Shown: positions 17,067-25,097, numbered from the stretch's first letter. The stretch: 64,000 nucleotides of DNA from VRUE01 sp963702175 (GCA_963702175.1 OY969721.1:1736001-1800000), one strand, 5' to 3'. Notes: a model not told the origin generated them from the letters alone. Numbers and translations are program-made.

Positions 17067-17660
17067 GTGGGCAAGCTGATCTACTCGATGGGAGTGTCGC
17101 TGGACGGCTACATCACCGGCCCCGACGGCGAGATCGACTGGTCGGCGCCCGACGAGGAGCTGCACCGTTTCCACAACGAGCAGACGCGTGAGCTGGGCGC
17201 TCATCTCTGCGGGCGCAAGCTCTACGAGACGATGCTGTATTGGGAGACGGCCGAGGAGAACCCGTCGTCTCCGGCGTGGGAGCTCGAGTTCGCGCGCGTC
17301 TGGCGCGATCTGCCAAAGGTGGTGTTCTCGAAGACCCTCGAGCAGGTCGAGGGCAACGCAAGGCTGGTCAAGAACGACGTTGTCAGGGAAGTCACAAAGC
17401 TGAAGGAAGAGCGGGGCAAGGACCTCGCGGTCGGGGGAGCGGGCCTCGCCTCCGCCCTGATCGCGCAGGGTCTCGTCGATGAGTACCGGCCATTTATCTA
17501 TCCCGTAGTCCTGGGAGGTGGCACGCCGTACTTGCCGACCTTGGATCGGAGGGTCGACTTGGAGCTGGTCGAGACTCGGACGTTTGGCTCTCGCGTCGTC
17601 TACCTTCGCTACGCGCGCACGGCGTCAAGAAACGTGAGGTCGCGGCGGGACTGCCCTTGA
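17067..17660 (+). CDS. RibD C-terminal/dihydrofolate-reductase-family protein
   Basis: 197 residues from GTG 17067. The DHFR-like fold is recognised by LIYSMGVSLDGYITGPDGEI, the mid-region GRKLYETMLYW, and the C-terminal NADPH-binding GGAGLASALIAQGLVDEY and PVVLGGGTPYLPTL. These stand-alone RibD_C proteins are predicted NADPH-dependent reductases of unknown substrate; folate reduction is not implied. It lies 38 bases after the small acidic gene, possibly cotranscribed. Confidence 0.85.
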   Translation: MGKLIYSMGVSLDGYITGPDGEIDWSAPDEELHRFHNEQTRELGAHLCGRKLYETMLYWETAEENPSSPAWELEFARVWRDLPKVVFSKTLEQVEGNARLVKNDVVREVTKLKEERGKDLAVGGAGLASALIAQGLVDEYRPFIYPVVLGGGTPYLPTLDRRVDLELVETRTFGSRVVYLRYARTASRNVRSRRDCP

Positions 17661-17706
17661 CACTCGTGCGTAGGCCACTGCTAACTTCGCAGTTCAGCGA
17701 GGAGGG

Positions 17707-17952
17707 GTGGTTCGCTGTAAGGCTTTAGCCTGGGAGCCCCGAAGACGCGACAAGCCGGGCTCCGGCGTTCGCTGGATTTGCAGCTACGTCTTGGCCGAGG
17801 AAAGCGGCGACGTCGGCACGTTCTGTGTCTATGAGGCCGACAGTCCAGAGGCGATTGGGGCGCACGCCGCCGCCGATCTCCCGGTCGACGAGATCATCCC
17901 GATAGCCGACACGGTGGTCATCCAACCGGATCCGACGCCAGCCACGAGCTGA
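17707..17952 (+). CDS. DUF4242-like protein, N-terminus apparently degraded
   Basis: 81 residues from GTG 17707. Residues from VRWICSYVLAEESGDVG to PVDEIIPI match the core of DUF4242 (strand-helix with the C-V-Y-E segment). The first 18 residues are basic and unlike the normal opening strand, and the usual N-terminal 30 residues are absent. This could be a truncated gene or one with an upstream frameshift. Function of the family is unknown. Confidence 0.5.
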   Translation: MVRCKALAWEPRRRDKPGSGVRWICSYVLAEESGDVGTFCVYEADSPEAIGAHAAADLPVDEIIPIADTVVIQPDPTPATS

Positions 17953-17995
17953 GCGAGCTGCTCGGCCGGAGTTCACGGGATCCGGGCCGAGGCTC

Positions 17996-18877
17996 CTATC
18001 GCTCGCAGTTCCGGATCGAGTCCGCGCCTGCCCCGCCGCGACAGTGGTCCAAGCCAGACCCGCCGCGCAGGCGATCGGCGCCGCGGTTGCCCTTGAGCAC
18101 GTCATTGCCGGCATTGCCCCTGAGCACGTCGGGACCGCCGCGGCCGAGGAGGCGATCCTCGCCCGCTCCGCCGAAGACGCGGTCGGCCGCGGAGCCGGCG
18201 CCGACGTAGTCGCGGCCACGTCCCGCGCAGACCAGGTCCCGCCCTGACAGCGAGGCGATCGTGTCATTGCCGCCGAAGGTGGCGATCACGTCAGGTCCCC
18301 CGGTGCCGGTGATGATGTCGTCGCCCGCCGTTCCGACCCTCGTTGCGGGGACGCCGCGGCAGGTCGCCCCTGGGCCGATGACGAGCGTCGTCGCGATAGC
18401 CCTGTTGTTCGATTTGGCCGGGTCTTTCTGGCCTCCCTTCACCGAGGCGGTGTTGCTGATCGCTCCGACTTTGCGAGGGATGACTGAGATGGCTATGGTC
18501 GGCGCGCCGCCGTAGTCGATCGTCGGCGCACCGAGTTCGCTGAGATCGCAGGTGACTTTCCTGCCTTTTTGGGTGCACTGGCCTGAGGTCGCGGTGGCGG
18601 AGACGAAATCGACGCCTTTCGGGAGCTGGTCGGTGACGGTGACGCCGCTCGCCGCATCAGGCCCGAAGTTTTGTACCTGGATGGTGTAGGTGAGGACCGA
18701 TCCGACGTTGACCGGGTCGGGACTGTCGCTCTTGGTGATCCTCAGGTCGCTCGAGCCGGGCGCTGCCACCACCTTCTCGCTGAAGAAGGCGAGGACGAGG
18801 ACTGGCACGAACAAGAGGAGCCACGCATAGGGGGTCCATCGCTTCGAGCGCAAGTGATCCGAGTCTGGACGGTGCAT
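17996..18877 (-). CDS. Secreted protein with DUF11 and RTX calcium-binding repeats
   Basis: 293 residues. A signal/anchor segment (AWLLLFVPVLVLAFF) is followed by a DUF11 beta-sandwich (residues ~42-165: DLRITKSDSPDPVNVGSVL, FGPDAASGVTVTDQLPKGV) and a C-terminal RTX region with about eight GGxGxD-like nonapeptides (GTAGDDIITG, GGNDTIASLSGRDLV, GGAGEDRLLGRGGPDVL, GNAGNDVLKG). It ends in a Cys-bracketed GLDHC...RNC. Such repeats fold on calcium outside the cell. Function unknown. Confidence 0.85.
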   Translation of the reverse strand: MHRPDSDHLRSKRWTPYAWLLLFVPVLVLAFFSEKVVAAPGSSDLRITKSDSPDPVNVGSVLTYTIQVQNFGPDAASGVTVTDQLPKGVDFVSATATSGQCTQKGRKVTCDLSELGAPTIDYGGAPTIAISVIPRKVGAISNTASVKGGQKDPAKSNNRAIATTLVIGPGATCRGVPATRVGTAGDDIITGTGGPDVIATFGGNDTIASLSGRDLVCAGRGRDYVGAGSAADRVFGGAGEDRLLGRGGPDVLRGNAGNDVLKGNRGADRLRGGSGLDHCRGGAGADSIRNCER

Positions 18878-19007
18878 GGGCCTCCTCCTCTCAGTCGCAC
18901 GAGACTCTTGTCTCTTATGAGGCTGAAACGTCTGCGGCGGGCGGTTGTCAGGAACTATCTACGCAGTGATCTCGCGTGAGATGTGGGCAATATGACGAGC
19001 GCTGTCG

Positions 19008-19499
19008 CTAGCGGCGTTTGAATGCCAGAAGCGTCTTCGCCTTTATGCGGGCGTAGGGAGCGCCGGGATGGGCTGCATCCCAGTCGAAGTCGTAGCTCTC
19101 GCGGGCGTAGTCGGCAAATCCGCCGGCCTCCGGGCCTCTCGGGTCGGTCTCGATCGCCTCGCCGTGGGCAAGGACGAGAAAGGTCTCCAGGCCGCGCGTG
19201 ATCGCGGTGCTTACGGCCGGGTTCGAGCGGATGTTCCGGAAGCGGAACGAGTTCGGTGAGGAGCCGAACCAGAAGTGGCCGCGGAAAAAGAACCCGTCGA
19301 CGGGGGCCACCCGCGGCTCGCCGCGGGGAGTGACGGTCGCGAGGTCGAGAACCTGCACGCCGGGCAGCTCGTCGACCAGGCTCTGTGCGTTGAGCCGGGA
19401 GTCCTCGCCCCAGATTCCTCGAAGGTGTGCACCGGCGCGCTCATAGCTCCTGTCGAGGAGGCGCTGCAGCTCCTCCAACTCCGCGGCGGTCTCGTGCAT
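19008..19499 (-). CDS. Pyridoxamine 5'-phosphate-oxidase-family flavoprotein
   Basis: 163 residues forming a split-barrel FMN-binding domain: VQVLDLATVTPRGEPRVAPV, DGFFFRGHFWFGSSP, NIRSNPAVSTAI and VLAHGEAIETD. The family binds FMN, haem or F420; in actinobacteria F420-dependent members are common and this one cannot be assigned. The end, YARIKAKTLLAFKRR, is the typical C-terminus. It is the last chromosomal gene before the tRNA-Ala island, whose outer repeat begins 25 bases upstream of its start. Confidence 0.8.
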   Translation of the reverse strand: MHETAAELEELQRLLDRSYERAGAHLRGIWGEDSRLNAQSLVDELPGVQVLDLATVTPRGEPRVAPVDGFFFRGHFWFGSSPNSFRFRNIRSNPAVSTAITRGLETFLVLAHGEAIETDPRGPEAGGFADYARESYDFDWDAAHPGAPYARIKAKTLLAFKRR

Positions 19500-19523
19500 T
19501 GCCTGTCAATTATCGCCTAAGAG

Positions 19524-19565
19524 TGGAGCTAGCCGGACTCGAACCGGCGACCTCCTGGGTGCGAT
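19524..19565 (-). repeat. Outer att repeat (3' end of tRNA-Ala duplicated)
   Basis: These 42 bases are identical to 22540-22581, the 3' portion of tRNA-Ala(CGC) from the anticodon loop to the discriminator base. They mark the far boundary of an integrated element. Identity stops exactly at both ends. Confidence 0.9.
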
Positions 19566-19763
19566 GACGCAGCTCTGGCCGGGGATTCGGCGTTAGAAGG
19601 CACGGATTAGCAGGGGATTCGCGGACGGCCGCGAGAGTCACTCGCGCCGTGGATATGCAGCGATTAGCGGGGATTGTCGGCGTTTCGGGCACTCCTGACG
19701 TCAAGTGCCTGGGCCGCTAGCTCCCCGACAATAAACTCATGAAAACGCCCCCTGGATGGGCGC

Positions 19764-19769
19764 TATAAT
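19764..19769 (+). promoter_or_regulatory. -10 box of a probable leaderless abiE promoter
   Basis: A perfect TATAAT lies 7 bases before the ATG at 19777, so transcription should start at or beside the start codon. A CGCCC/GGGCG inverted repeat (19746-19762) overlaps the upstream promoter region and may be the AbiEi operator. Confidence 0.6.
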
Positions 19770-19776
19770 GAGAGCA

Positions 19777-20583
19777 ATGTCGGCAGCTGGTCTAACCGCA
19801 GAGAACAGGACGCATCTGGCGCGCCTCAACCGGATCGATGGTCCGTTTACGGTCGACGACGCGGCCGAGGCCTTGGGCGCTCCGCGTCCCCGCGCCCAGC
19901 GTCTCGTGCGCTACCTGGCCGACAGCGGTTGGCTCGCCCGGGTCAGGCGCGGACTCTACGTCGCCGTCCCTCTCTCCGCTTCGGTGCCGGAGGAATGGCA
20001 CGCCGATCTCTGGCGCGCTGCGGCGAAGGCATACGCCCCCTGCTACGTCGCCGGCTGGAGCGCCTGCGAGCACTGGGGCCTGACCGAGCAGATCTTCCGC
20101 GACCTCATGGTGGTGAGCGCGCGGCCTATCGGCTTTCGCAAAGACGCGATCCAGGGCACGCCGGTGAGGATCAAGGTCGTCGACTCCGCGAAGATGTTCG
20201 GGACGGTGGGCGTATGGCGGGGGTCAGAGCGCGTCGATGTCTCGGACCCCTCGCGCACGACCGTCGACCTCCTCGACGACCCGTCGATGGGCGGCGGGAT
20301 TCGCCATGTGGCAGAGGTGCTCGCGGAGTATCTCGACAGCCCGCACCGAGATCAGGGTCTGCTGCTTGATTACTGCGACCGGCTGGGCAACCGCAGCGTC
20401 TACAAGCGGCTCGGCTACCTGCTCGAAGCGCTGGGGCTCGACGAGCCTGGCCTGGTCGAGCGCTGTCGGGAGCGAATGTCAAGCGGCGTGGTGATGCTCG
20501 ACCCCGGCATCGACGCACCCGGCGTCCGCGATTCGCATTGGAACCTGCGCGTAAACGCGCGGATCGATTCGGTGGCCGCGTGA
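19777..20583 (+). CDS. abiEi: AbiEi antitoxin (type IV toxin-antitoxin)
   Basis: 268 residues. The N-terminal winged helix (residues ~15-65: FTVDDAAEALGAPRPRAQRL, WLARVRRGLYVAVPL) binds DNA. The C-terminal AbiEi domain follows (WAACEH-like GWSACEHWGLTEQ, then DPSRTTVDLLDDPSMGGGI). AbiEi counteracts the AbiEii nucleotidyltransferase and represses the operon. ATG 19777 is chosen over 19756 because TATAAT fits a leaderless transcript starting there. The stop overlaps the abiEii GTG by 4 bases. Confidence 0.9.
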   Translation: MSAAGLTAENRTHLARLNRIDGPFTVDDAAEALGAPRPRAQRLVRYLADSGWLARVRRGLYVAVPLSASVPEEWHADLWRAAAKAYAPCYVAGWSACEHWGLTEQIFRDLMVVSARPIGFRKDAIQGTPVRIKVVDSAKMFGTVGVWRGSERVDVSDPSRTTVDLLDDPSMGGGIRHVAEVLAEYLDSPHRDQGLLLDYCDRLGNRSVYKRLGYLLEALGLDEPGLVERCRERMSSGVVMLDPGIDAPGVRDSHWNLRVNARIDSVAA

Positions 20584-21962
20584 TCACCCGCGCCGTCCTC
20601 GACGAGCGTGTGCGGGAGTGGGGACTGCGCGATGACGTGGTCGAGAAGGACTACGTTCTCGGCTGGCTGCTGTGGGGGATCGGGACGAGCGAGTCGCTCC
20701 GCGAGTCCTGGGTCTTCAAGGGCGGCACCTGCCTCAAGAAGTGCTACATCGAGACCTACCGCTTCTCCGAGGATCTCGACTTCACCGTCCTGCCCGGCGG
20801 GCCGATTTCCGCCGAGGACGTGCTGCCGCTGATCTCCGAGGCGATGGCGAACGTCCACGAGGCAAGTGGCATCGACTTCTCCGTGCAGGAGCCGCGGGTC
20901 CGGTTGCGCCCCGGCGGGCACACGGCGGAAGGGAGGGTCTATTACCGCGGCCCCAGAGGCGCGCCCGCGCCGGCGCGGATCAAGCTCGATCTGAGCGCCG
21001 ACGAGGTCCTCGCCAGGCCGCCGGTATTGCGGTCGATCGCCCACGCCTATCCGGACGAGCTGCCAGCCCCGGCCCAGGTTCGCTGCTACGCGTTCGAGGA
21101 GCTGTTCGCGGAGAAGATCCGGGCGATGGGGGAGCGCTCGCGCCCCCGGGATCTCTACGACATCGTCAATCTCTTCCGCCGCGAAGACCTACGCCTCGAG
21201 CAGGAGCTGATCCGCTCGACGCTCGAGCGCAAGTGCGAGAGCAAGGGGATCGACGTTCCGACTCACGACGCAATCGACTCCTCGCCGCTCCGGGTCGAGC
21301 TCGAATCCGAGTGGGAGAGCATGCTCGGACACCAGCTGCCGGTGCTGCCGCCCTTCGAGCAGTTCTGGGAGGAAGCCGAGGTTCTCTTCCAGTGGCTGGA
21401 GGGCGATGCGGTCGAGGAGCCGGTCGAGGCGATCGGCGCGATGGCAAGCGAGGACCGGACCTGGTCACCGCCGCCGACCCTCGCAACGTGGGGTCGCGCC
21501 TCGCTGGAGGTGGTGCGCTTCGCCGCCGTCAACCATCTGCTCGTGGAACTCGGCTACAAAGGCAGCACCCGCTTGATCGAGCCCTACTCGCTGCGACGCA
21601 GCAGCGCCGGCGCCCTGCTGCTCTACGGAATCAAAGCCGAGACCCGCGAAATCCGCTGCTACCGGGTCGACAGGATTCAGTCGGTCCAGGCCACCATCAA
21701 GCCCTTCCGGCCGGAGTACGCGATCGAGTTCGGCTCCTCGGGCAACCTGTCCGCTCCCCTGGTGCGACGGCGGGCGGGTCTTCCGAGGCTCGGGACCCGC
21801 CGATCATCCGCATCCCGTTCCGGCCCGGCTTACATAGTCCGCTGTAGGAGGTGCGGTAAGGAGTTCAGGCGCAAGACGCGGTCAACGAAAATGCGTCCGC
21901 ACAAAGCACCTGGCGGCCGGCCCTGCCCAGGTCGGGTTGGGCAGTTGGTCCAGAGGGTGTGA
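20580..21962 (+). CDS. abiEii: AbiEii-type nucleotidyltransferase toxin with WYL-like and Cys-rich C-terminus
   Basis: 460 residues from GTG 20580. The nucleotidyltransferase core has VFKGGTCLKKCYIETYRF and the acidic SEDLDFT (residues ~45-70), with IRAMGERSRPRDLYDIVNLF further on; this is the AbiEii pattern. Residues ~310-370 resemble a WYL domain (VNHLLVELGYKGSTRLIEPY, LLLYGIKAETREIRCYRVDRI). The last 45 residues hold a CxxC knuckle (VRCRRCGKEFRRK) and a third Cys. AbiEii toxins add nucleotides to target RNA and cause abortive infection or stasis. The ligand sensed by the WYL-like part is unknown. Confidence 0.85.
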   Translation: MITRAVLDERVREWGLRDDVVEKDYVLGWLLWGIGTSESLRESWVFKGGTCLKKCYIETYRFSEDLDFTVLPGGPISAEDVLPLISEAMANVHEASGIDFSVQEPRVRLRPGGHTAEGRVYYRGPRGAPAPARIKLDLSADEVLARPPVLRSIAHAYPDELPAPAQVRCYAFEELFAEKIRAMGERSRPRDLYDIVNLFRREDLRLEQELIRSTLERKCESKGIDVPTHDAIDSSPLRVELESEWESMLGHQLPVLPPFEQFWEEAEVLFQWLEGDAVEEPVEAIGAMASEDRTWSPPPTLATWGRASLEVVRFAAVNHLLVELGYKGSTRLIEPYSLRRSSAGALLLYGIKAETREIRCYRVDRIQSVQATIKPFRPEYAIEFGSSGNLSAPLVRRRAGLPRLGTRRSSASRSGPAYIVRCRRCGKEFRRKTRSTKMRPHKAPGGRPCPGRVGQLVQRV

Positions 21963-21978
21963 ATGCGAATTTGTCTGC

Positions 21979-22293
21979 TCAGCCAGTCTGAAAATTCACA
22001 TCCCCCCAGCTCACTTGCGTCCAGCCACCGTCGCAGGAGCTTTCCGTCTCGTTCGTATGTTGGACCAGCATGACCTGCAGAGGACGCGAAATCGGGATGG
22101 TTTCCGTGATCGGTTTGCTTATGGTCGCGGTCCTCGGGCCCCATAAGACCCGGCCATCCTGGTCCTCGACTGAAACGGTTGCCTCCGACCGGGGGCATTC
22201 GGCCTCGGCGTCAATGCCCACCACGAAATGCATCGTTGAAAAGCGTCCCTTGGTTTGTATCGGCAGCGCAAGTGAACTGTCCGGATAGCGCAT
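21979..22293 (-). CDS. Hypothetical protein in the AbiE island
   Basis: Up to 104 residues, containing a plausible beta-rich stretch (TMHFVVGIDAEAECPRSEAT, SVEDQDGRVLWGPRTATI, QVMLVQHTNETESSCDGGW). Two Cys residues could pair. There is no clear SD at the first start and no recognised domain, so it may be a fragment of a larger secreted protein. Confidence 0.4.
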   Translation of the reverse strand: MRYPDSSLALPIQTKGRFSTMHFVVGIDAEAECPRSEATVSVEDQDGRVLWGPRTATISKPITETIPISRPLQVMLVQHTNETESSCDGGWTQVSWGDVNFQTG

Positions 22294-22539
22294 CGAAGGC
22301 GTGTTCTTCGGTGCCGGGCCCCGGGGCGTTCGCGCGCCGCCGGGGCCGCTATGTCTTGCGGTCGGCGACCGTACCTCTGCTCGCGCTCGAAAGCGAGTCC
22401 GAAATCGGCGGGAATCGTCGCTAATCTACGTACATCGCCGTGTTTTCAGGCACTCGTGCCTGAAATGGAGCGCGACATCCGACGATGCGGGGCGACCGCG
22501 CACGACCGGAAACCGGCCACGTGCAGGGACTTCAAATCA
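22294..22539. other. Non-coding island end next to tRNA-Ala
   Basis: No credible gene. It holds a hairpin (ttcaggcac..gtgcctgaa, near 22446-22466) and, on the minus strand, sequence related to that downstream of tRNA-Ala(UGC) at 23705-23760. This may be integrase arm sites or relics of the ancestral att region. Confidence 0.4.
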
Positions 22540-22612
22540 TGGAGCTAGCCGGACTCGAACCGGCGACCTCCTGGGTGCGATCCAGGCGCTCTTCCAGCTG
22601 AGCTATAGCCCC
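22540..22612 (-). tRNA. tRNA-Ala(CGC)
   Basis: 73 nt folding as a standard cloverleaf. The acceptor stem pairs GGGGCTA with TAGCTCC, the D-arm is AGCTCAGCTGGAAGAGC, the anticodon loop is ATCGCAC between CCTGG and CCAGG, and the T-arm contains GGTTCGAGTCC. CCA is not encoded. The 3' 42 bases are repeated at 19524-19565. Confidence 0.95.
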
Positions 22613-22698
22613 TCGGTGCGGGCTGGGAGGATCGTCCCAAAGCCCTCGCAGAGGCAAGGATAACCGCATAGGCTTTAGGTTCCCGGGGAAAGAGGCCA

Positions 22699-23499
22699 AT
22701 GGGCATTCTCGACGAGGCAATCAGAGAGCATTTGGAGCTGAAGCGGCAGCATGGCGCCGCCGATTCCGAGCTGCAGCAGCTCGAGGACGAGGCGTTCGGG
22801 CAGGCCGAGCGGCCCGGCGGCGAGCAGGGGAGCGACACTGCCGCTGAGGCGCCGACCGAATTCATGACCGCCCCCGAGACCGGCGAGAAGTCGCAGCAGC
22901 GGCAGGAGCCCTCGGTGGCCGACCTTCAGGAGGCGCCTCCGCCTCCGGAACCCGCTGACGAAGAGCCTTCCGACGAGGAGGCCCCGGCCGACGATGAGGA
23001 TCGCCAGGCGATCGCCGAGCAGCCGACCGAGCACTTCGACGTCGAGGAGGAGCTGGCAGCTGCGGAGAGCAATCCCGGCCCCAGCGACGAGGAGCTCGTC
23101 GAGGAGGAGATCAGCGAGCCGCGACTCGCTCCGGTCGATCCGCTGGCGAACATGGAAGCGGTCGAGGAAATCGAGGTCGAGGCGACGCCGGAGGCCGAGC
23201 TGGAGGACGACGAAGAGGAGGACGAGTTCTGGAGCGACCAGCGCCTCTCCGAGGAGCTCGACCAGGCCCTCGACGCGCCGCTCCCCGAGGAGGCCCCGCC
23301 GGCCCCCGAGGCGGAGGTCGCGGAGACCGCACCGCCCGCAGAGCGGGACGACGGCGAGGACGCCCCGGCGCCCTCCGGCGGCTCAGCTGCCGACCACGAC
23401 GTGCTCGAGGAGACCCCCGACTTCCTCGAGGACGCGCCGGAAGACGACGAGCTCTGGTTCGAGCAGAAACCGCCCAAGGACTTCGACTTCGACGACTGA
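22699..23499 (+). CDS. Highly acidic, low-complexity protein
   Basis: 266 residues. An N-terminal basic-amphipathic segment (MGILDEAIREHLELKRQHGA, residues 1-20) is followed by some 240 residues rich in Glu, Asp, Pro and Ala with no predicted globular domain, and a C-terminal cluster of short aromatic-acidic motifs (DELWFEQKPPKDFDFDD; also DEFWSDQRL and TPDFLED). The short FW/LWF motifs may be peptide ligands for a partner. I recognise the N-terminal motif as recurring in related actinobacteria but know no function. It lies between two tRNA-Ala genes. Confidence 0.75.
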   Translation: MGILDEAIREHLELKRQHGAADSELQQLEDEAFGQAERPGGEQGSDTAAEAPTEFMTAPETGEKSQQRQEPSVADLQEAPPPPEPADEEPSDEEAPADDEDRQAIAEQPTEHFDVEEELAAAESNPGPSDEELVEEEISEPRLAPVDPLANMEAVEEIEVEATPEAELEDDEEEDEFWSDQRLSEELDQALDAPLPEEAPPAPEAEVAETAPPAERDDGEDAPAPSGGSAADHDVLEETPDFLEDAPEDDELWFEQKPPKDFDFDD

Positions 23500-23559
23500 G
23501 TGGCCGGGCCGCTCGAGGACGTCGTCGTCGCGGCTTGAGCCGCCTACACTTTCAGTCGA

Positions 23560-23632
23560 GGGGCCATAGCTCAGCTGGCAGAGCGTTCGGTTTGCATCCG
23601 AAAGGTCGCCGGTTCGAATCCGGCTGGCTCCA
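23560..23632 (+). tRNA. tRNA-Ala(UGC)
   Basis: 73 nt. GGGGCCA pairs with TGGCTCC, the D-arm is AGCTCAGCTGGCAGAGC, the anticodon loop TTTGCAT sits between TTCGG and CCGAA, and the T-arm contains GGTTCGAATCC. CCA not encoded. Confidence 0.95.
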
Positions 23633-23637
23633 TGAAC

Positions 23638-23664
23638 AGAAGCCCCTGCACGTCGGGGGCTTCT
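23638..23664 (+). terminator. Hairpin terminator of tRNA-Ala(UGC)
   Basis: AGAAGCCCC pairs with GGGGCTTCT across a 9-base loop, starting 6 bases after the tRNA and followed by gcgttt. Confidence 0.7.
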
Positions 23665-24073
23665 GCGTTTCGAGCCCTCTCGAACCGCCTCCGATTTCGC
23701 GCTCCATTTCGGGCACTAGCCCGAAATTCCGTGGATACGCGGGGATTAGCGGCGGAAATCCTCGAGGGGACGGCGTTCCAACTCGGAAAGTGAGATCTCG
23801 CGAAGCACGTACCCCTCTTAGTAAGAGCGATCACTGCCCCGCCTCCATGCGCCTGCAGATGGTCGCGAGCCGCCCGTAGAGCCGTGTCCCAGACCGTGGT
23901 GAACCAGACCGAAGTTGTGCCTTCCTGTTTCATCAGCACGTCGAGGACGTCGTCGGGCAACTAGATCCGGTGCGCATCGAGCGCGGGCGTAGCGGGTCGT
24001 GGCTGCCATCACGATGACTTCTTGAGATTCACTGTCCTTGACAACCACACTTCCAGGACGAGAGACTCGGCAG
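23665..24073. other. Decayed att-like region downstream of tRNA-Ala(UGC)
   Basis: No convincing gene in about 400 bases. It contains a perfect hairpin (atttcgggc..gcccgaaat, 23706-23727) followed by gtggatacgcggggattagc, related to sequences at the ends of the AbiE island (19651 region and, inverted, 22420-22475). A minus-strand stretch 23820-23960 (MPDDVLDVLMKQEGTTSVWF) may be a gene remnant. Confidence 0.4.
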
Positions 24074-24979
24074 ATGTCACTCGAAGGTTGGGCGGCAGTC
24101 GGGACGTTCATTGGTGTCGTACTGGGCGGTCTTGCGCTACTCCAGAGCCAGCGACAGAGCACGGACGAGGAGGCCGCCAAGCTGCGATCCGCTCTTCGAG
24201 GGTATAGATCGGCCTTTGCGGAGACCGTGGGCCTGCTGCGCGAAGGCTCGGCGCTCATCGATCCGGTATGGCGGGCAGCGGATGCCCTGGGCGAGCGCAC
24301 CGAGCACAGCTTCGATCGCACTGCGGTGCTCGCGCTCGTCAAAGACAAGGAAATGCGGCTTGGGATTGCGGTGCAGGCATGGTCGTCCTCGCCGATCTCT
24401 GCTGAGCTTCGCGCCTCGCTGCGCGAGCTGAATGCGTCCAGGGTTCCGGTCACCGGCCGCCTTGCCTTCTTCGTTCCGACCTCGGACATCGTGAACCAGA
24501 TCATCAAAACGGAGGACTTCCCGCCTCTCTTCCTTCTGACTCTTCTCGATCCGAAGATCATCGACAAGCCGTTGAGAGAGGTCGAGAGCAGGGCTCTTTC
24601 AGGTCAAGCAGCCCGCCTAGAGGTCGGCAGTTTCCTCCAGGGCCAGGCAAGCACCTACTTTGCCGGTCGCTACGACACTGCTCTCGCCGAACTCGACACC
24701 TTTGTTGAGATATCGACCGAGGCGCTTGCTGACCTCGATGCTCGCGACATAACCCGACTTGCGAGGCGGAAGCGCTCGCTGTACCCCCAGGAGACGACGC
24801 TGACCAGGGAGATTGGGGCCAGACTCGGCGAGGTGGCCACCTACCTCCCCGCAGGAGAAGAGAGAGCGCTTCGCAGGATGCTCCCTGAGATCGGCATCCT
24901 GCTAGGAAAGGAGGGGGCGGAGCAGCGCATCGCAGAATTCATAGCGTCCCGGCAGGCCGGTGAGTCTGTCGGAGTCTAG
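24074..24979 (+). CDS. Hypothetical protein with N-terminal membrane helix
   Basis: 301 residues from ATG 24074. One N-terminal helix (WAAVGTFIGVVLGGLALLQS, residues 5-24) is followed by a long helical, charged cytoplasmic-type body without a known motif (EEAAKLRSALRGYRSAFAE, VLALVKDKEMRLGIAVQAW, LREVESRALSGQAARLEVG). No SD is obvious. It sits between a tRNA and a toxin-antitoxin module in accessory DNA; a defence or stress role is possible but unsupported by a motif. Confidence 0.55.
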   Translation: MSLEGWAAVGTFIGVVLGGLALLQSQRQSTDEEAAKLRSALRGYRSAFAETVGLLREGSALIDPVWRAADALGERTEHSFDRTAVLALVKDKEMRLGIAVQAWSSSPISAELRASLRELNASRVPVTGRLAFFVPTSDIVNQIIKTEDFPPLFLLTLLDPKIIDKPLREVESRALSGQAARLEVGSFLQGQASTYFAGRYDTALAELDTFVEISTEALADLDARDITRLARRKRSLYPQETTLTREIGARLGEVATYLPAGEERALRRMLPEIGILLGKEGAEQRIAEFIASRQAGESVGV

Positions 24980-25065
24980 GGGGAGCGCCGAGCGATGCAC
25001 CTACTCTCCGTCTACGGGCAGGGCTGGCTAGAGGTCCAGCAGGCGATTGAGCCTTCCGATGAAGA

Positions 25066-25097
25066 CGGGGTTCGAGAGTCGTCCGTCTAGCTCCATC
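25066..25097 (+). repeat. Left 32-bp direct repeat of the VapBC segment
   Basis: The 32 bases (cggggttcgagagtcgtccg..) recur at 26219-26250 with one mismatch. The end, ctagctccat, and the internal ggttcga resemble a mutated tRNA-Ala 3' end, so it is probably a decayed att site. Confidence 0.75.

Larger units (their letters stand above)
19524..22581. mobile_element. 3-kb integrated island in tRNA-Ala(CGC)
   Basis: The 42-bp direct repeats 19524-19565 and 22540-22581 bracket a segment containing abiEi, abiEii and a small hypothetical gene. The outer copy is a tRNA fragment and the inner copy is part of the intact tRNA, the usual footprint of a tyrosine-integrase element. No integrase remains, so the island is now immobile or was mobilised in trans. 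Confidence 0.8.

Noticed and set aside
23571..23960. Minus-strand frame of 129 residues
   Set aside because: Its second half is antisense to tRNA-Ala and the terminator; only the first ~45 residues look protein-like, so at most a fragment.
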